From Daldinia sp. FL1419 (taxonomy: Eukaryota > Ascomycota > Sordariomycetes > Xylariales > Hypoxylaceae), in NCBI GenBank assembly GCA_025201765.1, contig MU623566.1, positions 1-37,219 of the forward strand: 37,219 nucleotides of DNA, given 5' to 3'. The translations under genes were made by a program, and so were the position numbers. The notes beneath the pieces were generated by a model, which was given only the letters and a program-made list of their open reading frames with translations, was not told the DNA's origin and ran no database searches. This document shows positions 1-11,029 of the stretch, in pieces (the first letter of the stretch is position 1; every line of letters begins with the position of its first letter).

Positions 1-618
1 ATATTTAAATTATTAAACCTTTTATATAATAAAAATTGGTTAAGATTTTAATTATATATTTATTAATAGGATTATTTTTATAAATATTAATATATATAAT
101 AAATTATTTAATTAATGATTATAAAAGAATAATATTAAAATAATAAAAATGATAAAGATTATTTTTTTAAAAATTATTATTAATAATTTTCTATTAGATA
201 TAATAATTAGTTGTAGTACTGCCAAAGACCTTAAATTCTATCATATTAAATATCTAAATGTTCTGATTAATTAGAAATTATTTATTTAGATTGTTTCAAA
301 AAAATATATAATATAATAGAAATTAAAGAGAGGACCATTAATATAAATAATTAATTTTTAATATTTTTAAAATTTATTAATATTATTAATTAAATTAAAT
401 TATATTATAAAAATATAATTAAATAAAAAAACAATAATAATAAATTAATTATTTAAATTATTATTATTATTATTATTATTATTTAAAATATTAATTATTA
501 ATAATAATATTAATAAAGAATTATTATTTAAAAAATTTATATTAATTGGTTTAAATTAAAAAAATATTTTAAAAGTTTATTAAATAATATCTAATTAAAT
601 ATAATAAAATATTTTAAA
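1..618. other. AT-rich, gene-free flank of the retrotransposon
   Basis: This stretch is almost pure A/T with no open frame of note. It contains a (TTA)n microsatellite at about 457-483. It looks like heavily RIP-mutated repeat DNA, but I could not assign it to an element. The last five bases (614-618, TTAAA) are the left target-site duplication of the copia element that follows. Confidence 0.6.
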
Positions 619-834
619 TGTTGGGCTAAATGTACATATAAGAGAAATGATAGTGAAAACAAGTAATAAATAAAATAATATAATAAAACCTGTATATTTA
701 TAAGTCTTAAGGAGGAAAGTTATCTATTTTAAACTTAATAGGTTTAAAATCTTTATATATATAATATATTAATTATATAATATCTCTTTTGCTTATTATA
801 AGGATTTACAATACTTAGTAACATATAATTATTA
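619..834 (-). repeat. 3' LTR of the copia element (left copy)
   Basis: This is the 216-bp long terminal repeat at the left edge, downstream in the element's own direction. On the plus strand it begins TGTTGGGC, which is less mutated than the TATTAAAT of the right copy. The adjacent 835-855 is A-rich on the minus strand with few pyrimidines, as expected for a polypurine tract next to a 3' LTR. The paired copy is at 6620-6835. Confidence 0.88.
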
Positions 835-1329
835 TTTACTTTACTTTTTTTTGTAAGTAGCAGTTTATGAACTATTGTTAGTTTTTCGTTTTACCCAATC
901 TTTTAGATGTAAATTAATTTAATTATTTTTTATTAATGTCCTTATAACCTTATTAAAGAAAATTTTCGTTATTACATTAGCTAGGTTATAAATTCCGTAA
1001 ATCTAACAAATATTGTTTATCTCTCTATTTTTATATAATTATCTTAAAGTTATAAAATTTATTATTAACTTTTTTTCATTAATAGTATTTATTTATACCA
1101 AGTATTGGTATAAGGAGAATGAGTTGGTATAAAGAACGAAAAAAGTTTTAGAAAATGAAAAACATTCCAATATAATATTGATAATATAATATATAATATA
1201 TCTTATATCAAAACCTTAAACCATACTATATATCTCACTAACAAATATATTGTAAATAACGTATTTACATTTAGTGGATGATTAGTGGATTACATTACTA
1301 ATAATCTTAACCTCGTTATCTTAATCCAT

Positions 1330-2520
1330 TGGTTTTTTGTTACTTAAAACGATAATATATTTAATTTGTGAATTAAAATCCTTATTATTCACAAATGAGC
1401 TATTAACAAAAATATATAAACAAAAATTTTAAAAATTTAATTTAACATATTTAAATCCATAGGTTTTATTATTTATTTACTAGATGATTTTAGTGTTTAA
1501 AGTCTTAATTTCTTTAGTTTTTGGTTTTTAATATTAAGTAGTAATTAAATAATTAAAAGCTATTTCGGATTAATATATAAAAGTAATATAAATTTCTTAA
1601 GCCTTTTATTTTACAAATTTATTAATTATGTCTGTGGTTTTGATATTTAATGGCTCAAATTTCTTAACTTAACCTTTCTAGGTAATTAAGATTTTATAAT
1701 TATTGTTATAAATTGTGATATGAGTGTTATTAAAATCCTCTATTCCTTTATTTAATATCTTTTAAGGGTGTGCCTTAATACCAACTTTATTAAATATTTT
1801 ATTTTTGGTTGTAAAAAATTTTATAATATTAATATTAAAGGTATTATTTATTTATAAATTAATAATTTTGAAGGGTTTTGAATTAATAATTAGTAAATAG
1901 GGGTTAAATATTAAAAATTTTATATGTAATTTGCGTTAGTAATATTAAAAATAAATTTTAAATTAATATATATTAGATTTAATAAATCTGTATAACAATT
2001 TTATAACATGTAACAACATTTTTTTAGGATATTTATTTTTTAATTTAGTTAATAAATGTACGTAAATTGTTTATTATATTAATATTTTAGATTAAGTATA
2101 TGTTATAATAATATTTCATATTATGATTTTCATCTTTTATTAATATAAGAATAATATTAAAACTAATATAAAATATTAACTAACCTTTTGGATGGTAGGT
2201 GTATAAATTATAATAAATTTTTTGTTAAAGTTATTATAGCTTTGGATTATTAATTTTAATTTCTTGTATGGAGAGGGAATATTTTTACCTTTAATTTCAT
2301 AAATCATTCATAATTTAAATAGTGTAATATTTTAATATATTATTAAATTATATATTTTTAATTATAAAATACCATTTTCAAACAAGGTATTTAATTCTTT
2401 TAAATTTAATATTTTATATAATTTTCTAGGTGTGATTATCTTTTTATTTATTTATAATTAAAAGGTTAAAATAAAATTAATCCATTCTTTATTAAAAAGA
2501 TATACCATAGCCACATAAGA
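1330..2520 (-). pseudogene. Relic of copia reverse transcriptase and RNase H
   Basis: The minus strand shows a broken reverse-transcriptase/RNase H region. Segments readable without correction include YTPTIQKVS (about 2180-2210), IKLLYRFIKSNIY (about 1970-2010) and SSFVNNKDFNSQIKYIIVL (about 1345-1405). These resemble conserved blocks of fungal copia polymerases: the TPTIQR(V/A)SQR block, the KPLYGLPE block and the RNase H ADASFANNKD block. Stops interrupt the frame throughout, mostly as TAA/TAG at expected Gln codons. I assign the family from remembered motifs, not from a search. Confidence 0.75.
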
Positions 2521-2639
2521 AAGATCATTAGTATGTATAAGTTCTTCTTTTAAAATAAATTTATAATCATTAAGGTTAAAATTGAACTTAAATAATTTAA
2601 ACTTTAATTATTTAATAGGTATAAGTGTTTTTTTTGGTT

Positions 2640-3500
2640 GTATGTAGGGTTTGATATAAAAATTCCTGAATGTAAATATTTTATTAGATGTATTTAAAAT
2701 GATAATCACGTTCTTATTAATAACTATAATCACTTTATAAAAGCCTTTTCAACCACTTTTTTTTCAATAAATTAAAATTTTATTGCTTATTAGGAATGAT
2801 ATAGGTAGGGTCTTTTAGGTGTTTAAATTATTCCTTATATTTAAAATATTTTTAATTAATTGTTATAATTTAATTTTCTTAATTTTAATTATTACCTTTT
2901 AAATAATTTATATTTTTATAATTTAAAAAGGAATAGGTGATAAATCTATATTAATTCTAAGATATGTATTAAAGATTAGAAGGGTAAGGATTAGGTTGTT
3001 TGGATTAGTAATATTGTTTATTGCCTTAATAATTATTTATAATTATAATATTTTTGAATTGGAGTTTTAGAGTTTATTTGTAATAATTTTATAAGTTTTA
3101 TAAATAGGGCTGTAATATTTTTTTATTTTATTAATAAATTAATAAATTTTTATTGGTACTTAATAATAAATAATTCTTATAATATATACCTCATTCCTAA
3201 ATTCAATACTATTAAAATTAATATTAGTATTATAAATAATTATATTAGGAAATCCGAGGTAAATATTAATTCAACACTATTTAAACATCTCCTAAATTTT
3301 TTTAGTTAAAATTATCTTTATAAAACATACTATTTAAAATTCAGTAACTATATTAATTATATATAAAATAGGGCGTTTGTCAAAATACATAATATCAATA
3401 ATCATCTCATAATTAAAATCTAAATCGAGGTCTTTTAGATTAAACTTAAATTATTATGGAGCTTTACCTTTAATTTAACAATAATGGCAAAATTTATTAA
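2640..3500 (-). pseudogene. Relic of copia integrase
   Basis: The minus strand at about 3457-3492 reads FCHYC, a stop, then IKGKAP, matching the second Cys pair of an integrase zinc-binding domain (C-x2-C-Q-x-K-x-K-A-P with the Gln now a stop). The catalytic-core region follows, with DLDFNYEMIIDIMYFDKRP (about 3368-3430) and YLGFPNIIIYNTNINFNSI (about 3200-3260). Then come LIPTLLIFNTYLRINIDL (about 2935-2990) and FRNFYIKPY (about 2650-2680). This is the usual layout of a fungal copia integrase and its C-terminal extension. The frame is broken by many RIP-type stops. Confidence 0.78.
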
Positions 3501-5164
3501 TTTCTTTAATATTATTAATATTAATATTATAATTTATTTTATTTAATAAGATATATAATTTATTAATCAATAAATAATTAAAATAAATATATAACCATTA
3601 TAATTCAATTTTTATAAAGAAAGTAATATTTTTAAAATAAAACTATGGGTGTTCTTATTTTTGTATGATTTTAATTGTTGTATTATTTTTATAAATTAGT
3701 TAATTAATTATATTATTAAAATATATTTCTAATTAATCTATATCTTTAAGAAAAAAAAAGAATAAAATATTAATTTCCATAATGTAAAAGTTTATTTAAT
3801 CAATAAAAATATTAATAATAATTGTTCTAAATAATTTAATAAATGATTTATTATTAAATTTAATATTAATTTCTTTAATTTAGTTAATATTTATTTTTAA
3901 ATTTTTATTTGGGTATTTATTAATAAAGGTAAAATATTAACCTTTCCCAATAATTGATATATAAGCTGCTCTAATGTTAAATATAATACCTTAAAATATA
4001 TTTTTAATATACTTATTTAAAATGAAAATAAAGTTCCATTTTAAATTGTTAAGTAAAAAGAGGTTATTAATACAATATTAAAAGGTTTAATTAAATAAAT
4101 AAATTATAATTATAAATAATTTATTATTATTATTTAAATTAATTTGTAAATTAATTTTTTTATCTTTTAACTAATTGATTTTTAAATTTATATTTATAAA
4201 TCTTTTATAATTAATTAAGAACATTAAATAATTCTTTTTAAAAAAACCTTTTTTAATTTTCTACTTTTCTTTAATTTTTTTATATTTATATTTTAAATAT
4301 ATAATAAATTAATATCTTTCTTTTTTATATATTCAATAATGGTATTTCCATATTTTCAAAAGTTATTTAAAATTATATTTATCATTTTTATTATTATAAT
4401 AATATTTATATTTAATATAAAATATATTATTCTTATAGTTGTTGCTTTTTTTAATTAAAAATTGTTTTACTTTTTTTATTAAATTGTGGTTCTTAATTGA
4501 TACTTAAAGTTTATTAGTTAATTCTTTAATTTGGGTTGTTGGTTTAAAAAGATTAAATTGGAATTTAAATAATAATCAATAAATATATTAAATTGTTATT
4601 ATAAGTTGTTACTTTTTTTTAAATTCTGGATTAAATATTTTTTAATATAATAATAGTTTATTAATAAGGTTTTTAAGAATTTGAATATTATTCTTCCCTT
4701 GGTTCTGCTTTTTTATTTTAATATTTAAAAAAGTTATAGTAATCTAATTATAGTAATATTAAATCTTATTTTATTTAATATTAAAATGTTATTTTATGGT
4801 TAGATATATGTTTGTAAAATATTAGTGTTGAGGAATTTTATAAATAAAATATAATGTTGTTTTTTTAAAAAAAATAATGGAAAATAGGATATAAAATTAT
4901 ATTTGTTATATTTTTTTTAAATAATATATATTTAAAAAAAATTGAAATTTGTTTTTAAAAATATTATATAATTCATTTATGTAATTAAGTTCTTTATTTT
5001 AAATTTTTTTAAAATAATTTATTATAGTAAATAAATATATTTTATTAGGTATTTATTGAAAAAGAATTTTATAAAAGGTTTAGTAATAAATATTTTTGAT
5101 TGGTATAAAAATTTATTTAAATAAATTACTTATAAACCTAAGTAATTATACCATCAAATAAAAA

Positions 5165-5590
5165 AAATTATAACCTCTGCTGGGTTAGTTTTTTGTATTT
5201 GGTTATGAAGGTAATCTTGAAAGTAAGAATGGATCAATTGGTAATAGTCCAAGGGGTTTAAATTTATTTCCTGGAGGGGGAGGGAGTTGTTATTGTTCTT
5301 ATATAGGATTAATATTGTAATTAAAGTTATTTCCTAATATTAGATAAAATGGAAAAAATCCTTATAGAATAGAAGGGGGAGGAGAAAATATAATATATAT
5401 TAATTATTAATTACTTTAATTTCCTTATTAAAATAGTAGATATTAAATATTTAATATCCTTTATTAATTAATTAAATATTAAAAAGTTAATATCTTTTGT
5501 TAATTAAGTGAATACTAATAATTTGGTGTTTGTTATTAAGGGAATGGATATTATTAAATTAATATCTTTTATTAATTTTAATTAATATAT
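5165..5590 (-). pseudogene. Relic of copia Gag
   Basis: The minus strand from about 5300 to 5170 is open for roughly 42 codons and begins NNSLPLQEINLNPLDYYQLI. It is distinctly less AT-rich than its surroundings. Farther upstream in the element (about 5420-5590), a low-complexity Asn/Gln/Ile/Leu-rich segment has TAA wherever CAA (Gln) would complete repeated QQ patterns. The position between the 5' LTR and the integrase relic fits Gag. Gag evolves fast, so I rely on location rather than homology. Confidence 0.5.
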
Positions 5591-6619
5591 AATACATTAG
5601 GATGGGGCAAAGAAAATTATTACTACAATTAATATTATAAAAAAAAAATAAATTGTCCTTTATAAGAAATAACTAATACATATTACAATTGAGTAATAAA
5701 TATATTAAGAGAGATAATGTTAGAACCAGAAGTATAACTTAAATATAAGATCTAATTCATAGGTATTACCAGATTAAAAATTTTTGATTATTATTATATT
5801 AATGTTCTTAAATTTATAAAACAAGTAGAATTAAGGTAAATTATTTCTTTGTCAATTTTATGAACTAAAACTTTCCATGTTGTTACTATTAGCCACCTTA
5901 ATTTAATTTTTTTAAATTTTTTGTGGTTCTATAAGGATAATTTATTTTCAATTAAAAAAAATTTAAAAACTATAAAAAAATTAATATTATTTTTTCTTAC
6001 ATATATATTTTTTTTTATTAATATTATTCTCAATATTAATCAAATTTACCTTAATAATTTTACAAAATTTATATCTAAAAAACTTTTAAAATATTTTTTA
6101 AATTTATTTAATATTTTATTAATTATTTAAACATAAATTTAATCCCAATTAATTTCTTTTCAATTAACTAAAATATATAATGTCCAAATTGTTTTTTATT
6201 ATATTGTAACATTTTTAAAATCTATTATTTTAGATTTTACTAATTTATAATTGAATTATTATATTAACATAAGTTATCCAAGAATATATTTAAATAATTT
6301 TCTTAATTTATCTATATTTTTTTAATCAAAAAAGATTTTATTACCAAAAGATTAACCTTAAACCAAACTCTCCAATTACTTTCCTTATAATATTATAAAA
6401 TGAAAAAATAATAAATTTTAATTGTAATAAAGTAATAAAAATTCGAAGGAAAATTTTTATAATAATATAAAATAATAATAATCTATCACAGAAAAGGGGT
6501 TAGATAAAAAACAGGGTATTATTGTCACTTATATTGTTACAATAAGATCTTCCAAATTTATTATAACAATAACTTTTCTTTACTAATTTATATTACTATA
6601 TTCAAATAATATTAATTAA

Positions 6620-6835
6620 TATTAAATTAAACATATATATAAAAAAAATAACAACAAAAATAAATAATAAATAAAATAATACAATAAAACTTATATATTT
6701 ATAAATTTTAAAAAAAAAAATTATCTACTTTAAACTTAACAGATTTAAAACCCTTATATATATAATATATTAATTATATAATACCTCCTTTGTTTGCTAC
6801 AAGGGTCTACAATGCCTGGTAGCATATAACCATCA
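6620..6835 (-). repeat. 5' LTR of the copia element (right copy)
   Basis: This 216-bp LTR pairs with 619-834. On the minus strand it starts TGATGG. It is followed on the plus strand by the target-site duplication TTAGA (6836-6840). The primer-binding region just inside (6600-6619) is too mutated to name the priming tRNA. Confidence 0.88.
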
Positions 6836-9800
6836 TTAGATTAAAAAAGTTAAAGAATAAATTTTAGAGAAAGAAAGGAAAAAAAAAAATTATAATATTG
6901 AACTATAAAATATTAAAATAAAAGATATTATTTATAATTAATATAATTAAATTGGTGAAGAATGTTGCTTAATGTTCATATATAAATTTGAAGTATATAT
7001 ATTATACAAAAATTGCAATTACAATTAATAAATATTTATTAATTTAAGTAATAATAATTATGGAATTAAAGTATAAAATATTATTAATTTTTTCTTTTCT
7101 TTTTTAATATCTTTTTTTTTTATAATATTATTTTTTTTTCTTAAAATTTATATTTTATTTAATTAAATTAGTATTATTTATATAAATTATATTTAATACT
7201 AATATTATTATTAATTACTAATTATTAATTAATAATACCCTATAATATCAAATTAATATTCTATTAATAATATAATAAATTTATTAATTTTAAAATCCCT
7301 TAATATTTATAATAATATAATTAAATTATTATAAATATTAATAGAAATTATTTATTTAATTAAATATAATAAATTAATTAAATATAAAAACCTGTTTCTT
7401 TAGTTAGATATAATTATTAAAAAAATTAAAAACCTTATACCTAAATTTAATTAATTAATTAAAAATATAATAATATTATTAGGGATTAATATGAATTATT
7501 AATATAATAATTTATTATTAATGTTAATTTAAATCCTATAATTGTATATTAAAAAGTAATAATTAAATAACTTTTATATTATAATTTTTTAAAAATTTAT
7601 TATATATAATATATTTGATTAAAAAATTATTTATAAAAAGGAATTAATATGAACCTTAAGTTATAATTTTAAAAAAAAATTTAATTTAATTATTATTAAG
7701 GTTATATAATAAAATATTTAAATTTTATTTTTATTAATATATATAAATTTATTTAATTTATTATATATATAATTAATAAAGATATATAATTATAATTATT
7801 TTTTTCTTATAATTTATATATTTAAGAAATGTTATTTATAAATAATTAATTTAATTTATACTTAATTAAATTAATAAATTAATTATATTAAAAAATAAAT
7901 AATTATAATACTTTAAAAATTAAGAAAGTCAATTTTTAAAAAGTTATATAGAATATTTATAATTATTTAAAAAAATAATTAATTTTATGGATTTTAATAT
8001 ATTTATATATTATACATAATTAAATACAAATTATAAAAATTATTATTTATAATTAAAAATAATAATAATTATTATGTAATATTTAATAATTATATAAAAT
8101 TATTAATTAAATTAGTAGTGATATAAGTGATTAGTAATCTTACACCATTAGTAATATTAGTATTAGTAGTTATTAAAATCTTTAAGATAATCAAAAATAT
8201 AGATTTACTATTAAAGTAGGTATCCTAAAAGAAAATGTTTAAAGCTGATAAAGCTATTCATTTACTTAAATGTAAGCTAATTAAGATATATAGTATAAAA
8301 TAAGGTTATAAGTGTGTATTAGAATTTATTCTGAGCGATATCCTTAGAGATCTATAATTAGATAATTGTATGAACTATGGACTGTAACAAATTACTTATT
8401 TTGAACAAAAAGGACCTAATTTATATATATAGTTTGGAAAGATATTAATAGAGTTAGTAATTAGATTATAGTTAAGTATATTGTTAGAATAGTTAGGATG
8501 GGAAGTATTTAAATAAGTTTTTGAGTGTATAGAGCTTAATGATGATGATTGATTAGTTTGTTAAGTATATGATTGAGATTAGAGAGTGTTGAATAGAGAT
8601 AAGAAGTATTCAAAGGTTAAAGAATAAGGAGATTATACACACATCAATTAAGAAACTTAAGGAATTAAAAAATTTTTTTTTGGATTTATATAGAGTTTAA
8701 TTAGTTTTTTTAGAATGTTTTTTGATTTATTTTATTGAAATTAATTTGTTAAAACAACATCATTAACTCTAAAAAACTCTAAACCGGGGTAATGTAATTA
8801 CGTAACTAAAATTACCCTCCAAAACCTTATTAATTTTTATGGAATTAACTTTTTTAAGGTTTTTATAGGTTTTATTATACATAAATAAATCCTTAAAAGT
8901 TGATTTTTTATTTGATCAGCTTAAATTCTTAAGTACAAAATTATTAGATTTTCTATAAGATTTTGTATGAATATATACACTTTTTTTATCTTTATTAAAT
9001 ATAATTTCTTAAGAAGGTGTTACCATTACCAAACAATTACTTTTATAAATTTTTCTATTTAATTACCTTAATATCTTCTTTAAAATATAATATTACATAA
9101 TATATAAAAAAAAAATTATAATTATGGAATTTAAATTATTATTATTATTATTAAAATTTTAGAATAGAACAGTAAGGTTTTTTATAAAATTGTTATAAGG
9201 GAAAGAATTTTTCCATGCTATTTTTAAGTTTATTAATGTAACATATAATTACTTTATATTAAACAAAAATTCTAATAGCTTTTATAAGATATACCCTACA
9301 TTTTAATTAATCCATAACAAACTAGAGGTTATATAAGCTTTAGGATATAAGGTATTTATATCTTAAAAAAAATATTAAAGTAATTGGGTAAAATAATTAA
9401 TAAGGGTAATTACTTACCAATAATAATTTATTAAAAGAAAATATCTTTAAAAGAAAGACTGAAACTATATATTTTTGTATAAAAACTATATAAAAAAATT
9501 TTTAAAAGATTATTAATCTCTTTACACTAATTAAATAAGAAAAACAACTCTCAAAGGCCTATTTATATCCAAAAAAACTGTGGAAATTTAGAAGATCTAA
9601 CTCTAAAAAAACTAATAAAATCTTTACAGGGTAATATTTATAACCTAATCACTCTATACCAATTCAATATTAAATTTATTATAAAAATAAAAAAAATTAA
9701 TATATTAATTATTTATAAAAGATTTTATATAAATTTTTCAAAATAATAATATTATAATAAATTAAACACTTATAAAAGACCTTATCTGAAAATTTAAAGA

Positions 9801-9861
9801 TTATGTTAGCCCTTAAGGTGACCTCCAGTATAGGTACCTAGGTACCCATATGTATTACCTA
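6836..9861. other. AT-rich degenerate repeat DNA with an unassigned coding relic
   Basis: No intact gene is visible. Most of the stretch is nearly pure A/T with simple runs such as (ATT)n near 9135-9155. Part of it, about 8100-8700, is richer in G and reads as an old coding region on the plus strand broken by TAA/TAG/TGA. A short imperfect palindrome (GGGGTAAT...ATTACCCT) sits at about 8785-8815 and could be a transposon end, but no partner end was found. A non-AT patch with TAGGTACCTAGGTACC (about 9833-9848) precedes the TIR element. Confidence 0.6.
8200..8660 (+). pseudogene. RIP-decayed coding relic of unknown identity
   Basis: One plus frame gives stretches such as FILSDILRDL, stop, LDNCMNYGL, stop, QITYFEQKGPNLYI, followed by FGKILIELVIRL and VFECIELNDDD. 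The stops fall as isolated TAA/TAG/TGA between protein-like segments, so they probably replaced Gln, Arg or Trp codons by C-to-T or G-to-A change. I do not recognise the family. A decayed transposon or retroelement protein is likely from the setting, and it is separate from the copia element ending at 6835. Confidence 0.4.
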
Positions 9862-9897
9862 CAATTATGGGACAAAAAAACCGCACACCTCAAATTT
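9862..9897 (+). repeat. Left TIR of the Tc1/mariner-type element
   Basis: This 36-bp inverted repeat is the mate of 10588-10623. It contains a run of seven A and the GC-containing core CCGCACACCTC, which stand out from the surrounding A/T. Confidence 0.85.
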
Positions 9898-10587
9898 ATA
9901 TATATATAGTTTCAATAATTCCTTTTAATACCATAATGTATAGATACTAATAATATATATATATAAAGTCATATTAAAATTTATTGTAGATTTTATTTGT
10001 ATATTTAATTTTTGAAAGAAACTAATAGAAAAATTATAAAAAATAGGTTATTATATAATAGATTTTAAATAAAATATAAAAATTATTTTAAACCTTAAAA
10101 ACTTATTTTTAAATTTTTAAAAAATACTTATATGAAGTTTAAGTATTTATTTATATATGTAAAGTTTTCTTTTATTAAAACAATTTAAATTGGTTAAATT
10201 ATATTTAGTTGAATAGGGTATGTTTTATAGAAAAACGTGGATTTTTTATCAAAATCCCTAAAACATATATATTTCAAAAGCTTATAACTTACTCAATTCT
10301 ATATCTAGAATCTTAAGGAAAGTTGTTTTATATATATAATTACTTACATTCTATACTTATAATTTTTTCAAATTTATCTTATATCATATATCACTTTATA
10401 TTAAATTATATTTTATACAAAAAACTAAACCTAATTATATCAACTATTTTAATATCAATCTTACATAATAATAAATATAAAAAATCAAAAATAAATATTT
10501 TATTAATTAAATAATTGAAAATAAAAAACCAATTAATTTTATCTATTTTTTATATTAAGTTATTTAAGTTTGAATGTTAGGGGTACG

Positions 10588-10623
10588 AAATTTGAGGTGT
10601 GCGGTTTTTTTGTCCCATAACTG
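10588..10623 (-). repeat. Right TIR of the Tc1/mariner-type element
   Basis: This 36-bp inverted repeat is the mate of 9862-9897. It keeps G at the third terminal position (CAG) where the left copy has A, consistent with a RIP-type change in the left copy. Confidence 0.85.
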
Positions 10624-11029
10624 TATAAACCGTGCATCCACCCGTAAGAACTAGACTTACCCGGTACAATACCTAAAGAACCCAGACTACGAGAAGTCTC
10701 ATACAAGGCAATAACGTCTATTTTAAAACTAATACGAGCGTACGGAGACGAAAGAGGCCTCACGAAATGTCTTTATGTTTTTATATGCTATCGGGGTTTT
10801 GCATTATGTCCTATCTCCTACCTTTTTCTCGGTTGTGTTCCTCTTCATTTCCCTCGTAGTCCATCGTATCTCACATTAAACCACATTAAACTATCTCGCG
10901 ATAGAATACACATTATCTCCAAGCTAAAGCAGCTTCATAAGCTAAAGCAACCCCGATCAATTAAAACTCGCATTCTTGTACGGTCTCATCCAATGGTCTC
11001 TTTCGATAGACGTGGCGTGCCGGTATTTA
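10624..11029. other. Transition zone, 3' flank of the PIR-type gene
   Basis: Base composition jumps here from nearly pure A/T to normal fungal DNA within a few tens of bases. The stretch should hold the 3' UTR and polyadenylation region of the minus-strand gene that ends at 11030. I see no other gene. Confidence 0.5.

Larger units (their letters stand above)
619..6835 (-). mobile_element. RIP-degraded Ty1/copia LTR retrotransposon
   Basis: A complete but dead LTR retrotransposon of 6217 bp lies on the minus strand. Its two 216-bp LTRs (619-834 and 6620-6835) align at a constant offset of 6001 and differ mostly by transitions. Both ends read TG...CA in the element's orientation. The flanking 5-mers TTAAA (614-618) and TTAGA (6836-6840) are a target-site duplication differing by one G-to-A change. 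Reading the minus strand from right to left gives Gag-like sequence (about 5170-5580), then integrase (about 2640-3500), then reverse transcriptase (about 1950-2520), then RNase H (about 1330-1410). Integrase before reverse transcriptase is the copia order. Nearly all stops are TAA/TAG where Gln is expected, as RIP produces. No functional protein can be made. Confidence 0.9.
9862..10623. mobile_element. Tc1/mariner-type TIR element (MITE-like, 762 bp)
   Basis: Terminal inverted repeats of 36 bp (9862-9897 and 10588-10623) match except at one A/G position. They begin CA(A/G)TTATGGGAC and are flanked by TA on both sides (9860-9861 and 10624-10625). A TA duplication with TIRs starting CAGT is typical of Tc1/mariner elements. 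The interior is extremely AT-rich, far shorter than a roughly 1.8-kb autonomous copy, and holds no transposase frame. It is therefore a non-autonomous derivative or internally deleted relic. It marks the right edge of the AT-rich block. Confidence 0.82.

Noticed and set aside
5921..6130. 69-codon frame in the AT-rich block
   Set aside because: It begins with TTG and is almost all Phe/Leu/Ile/Asn/Lys, the expected outcome of random A/T sequence. It lies on the wrong strand for the copia element.
10323..10514. 63-codon frame inside the Tc1-type element
   Set aside because: Its composition is simple A/T translation, with no transposase motif or catalytic pattern.
10560..10763. 67-codon minus-strand frame across the right TIR
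   Set aside because: It spans the element's end and the flanking DNA, so its reading frame was assembled by the insertion and is unlikely to be a gene.
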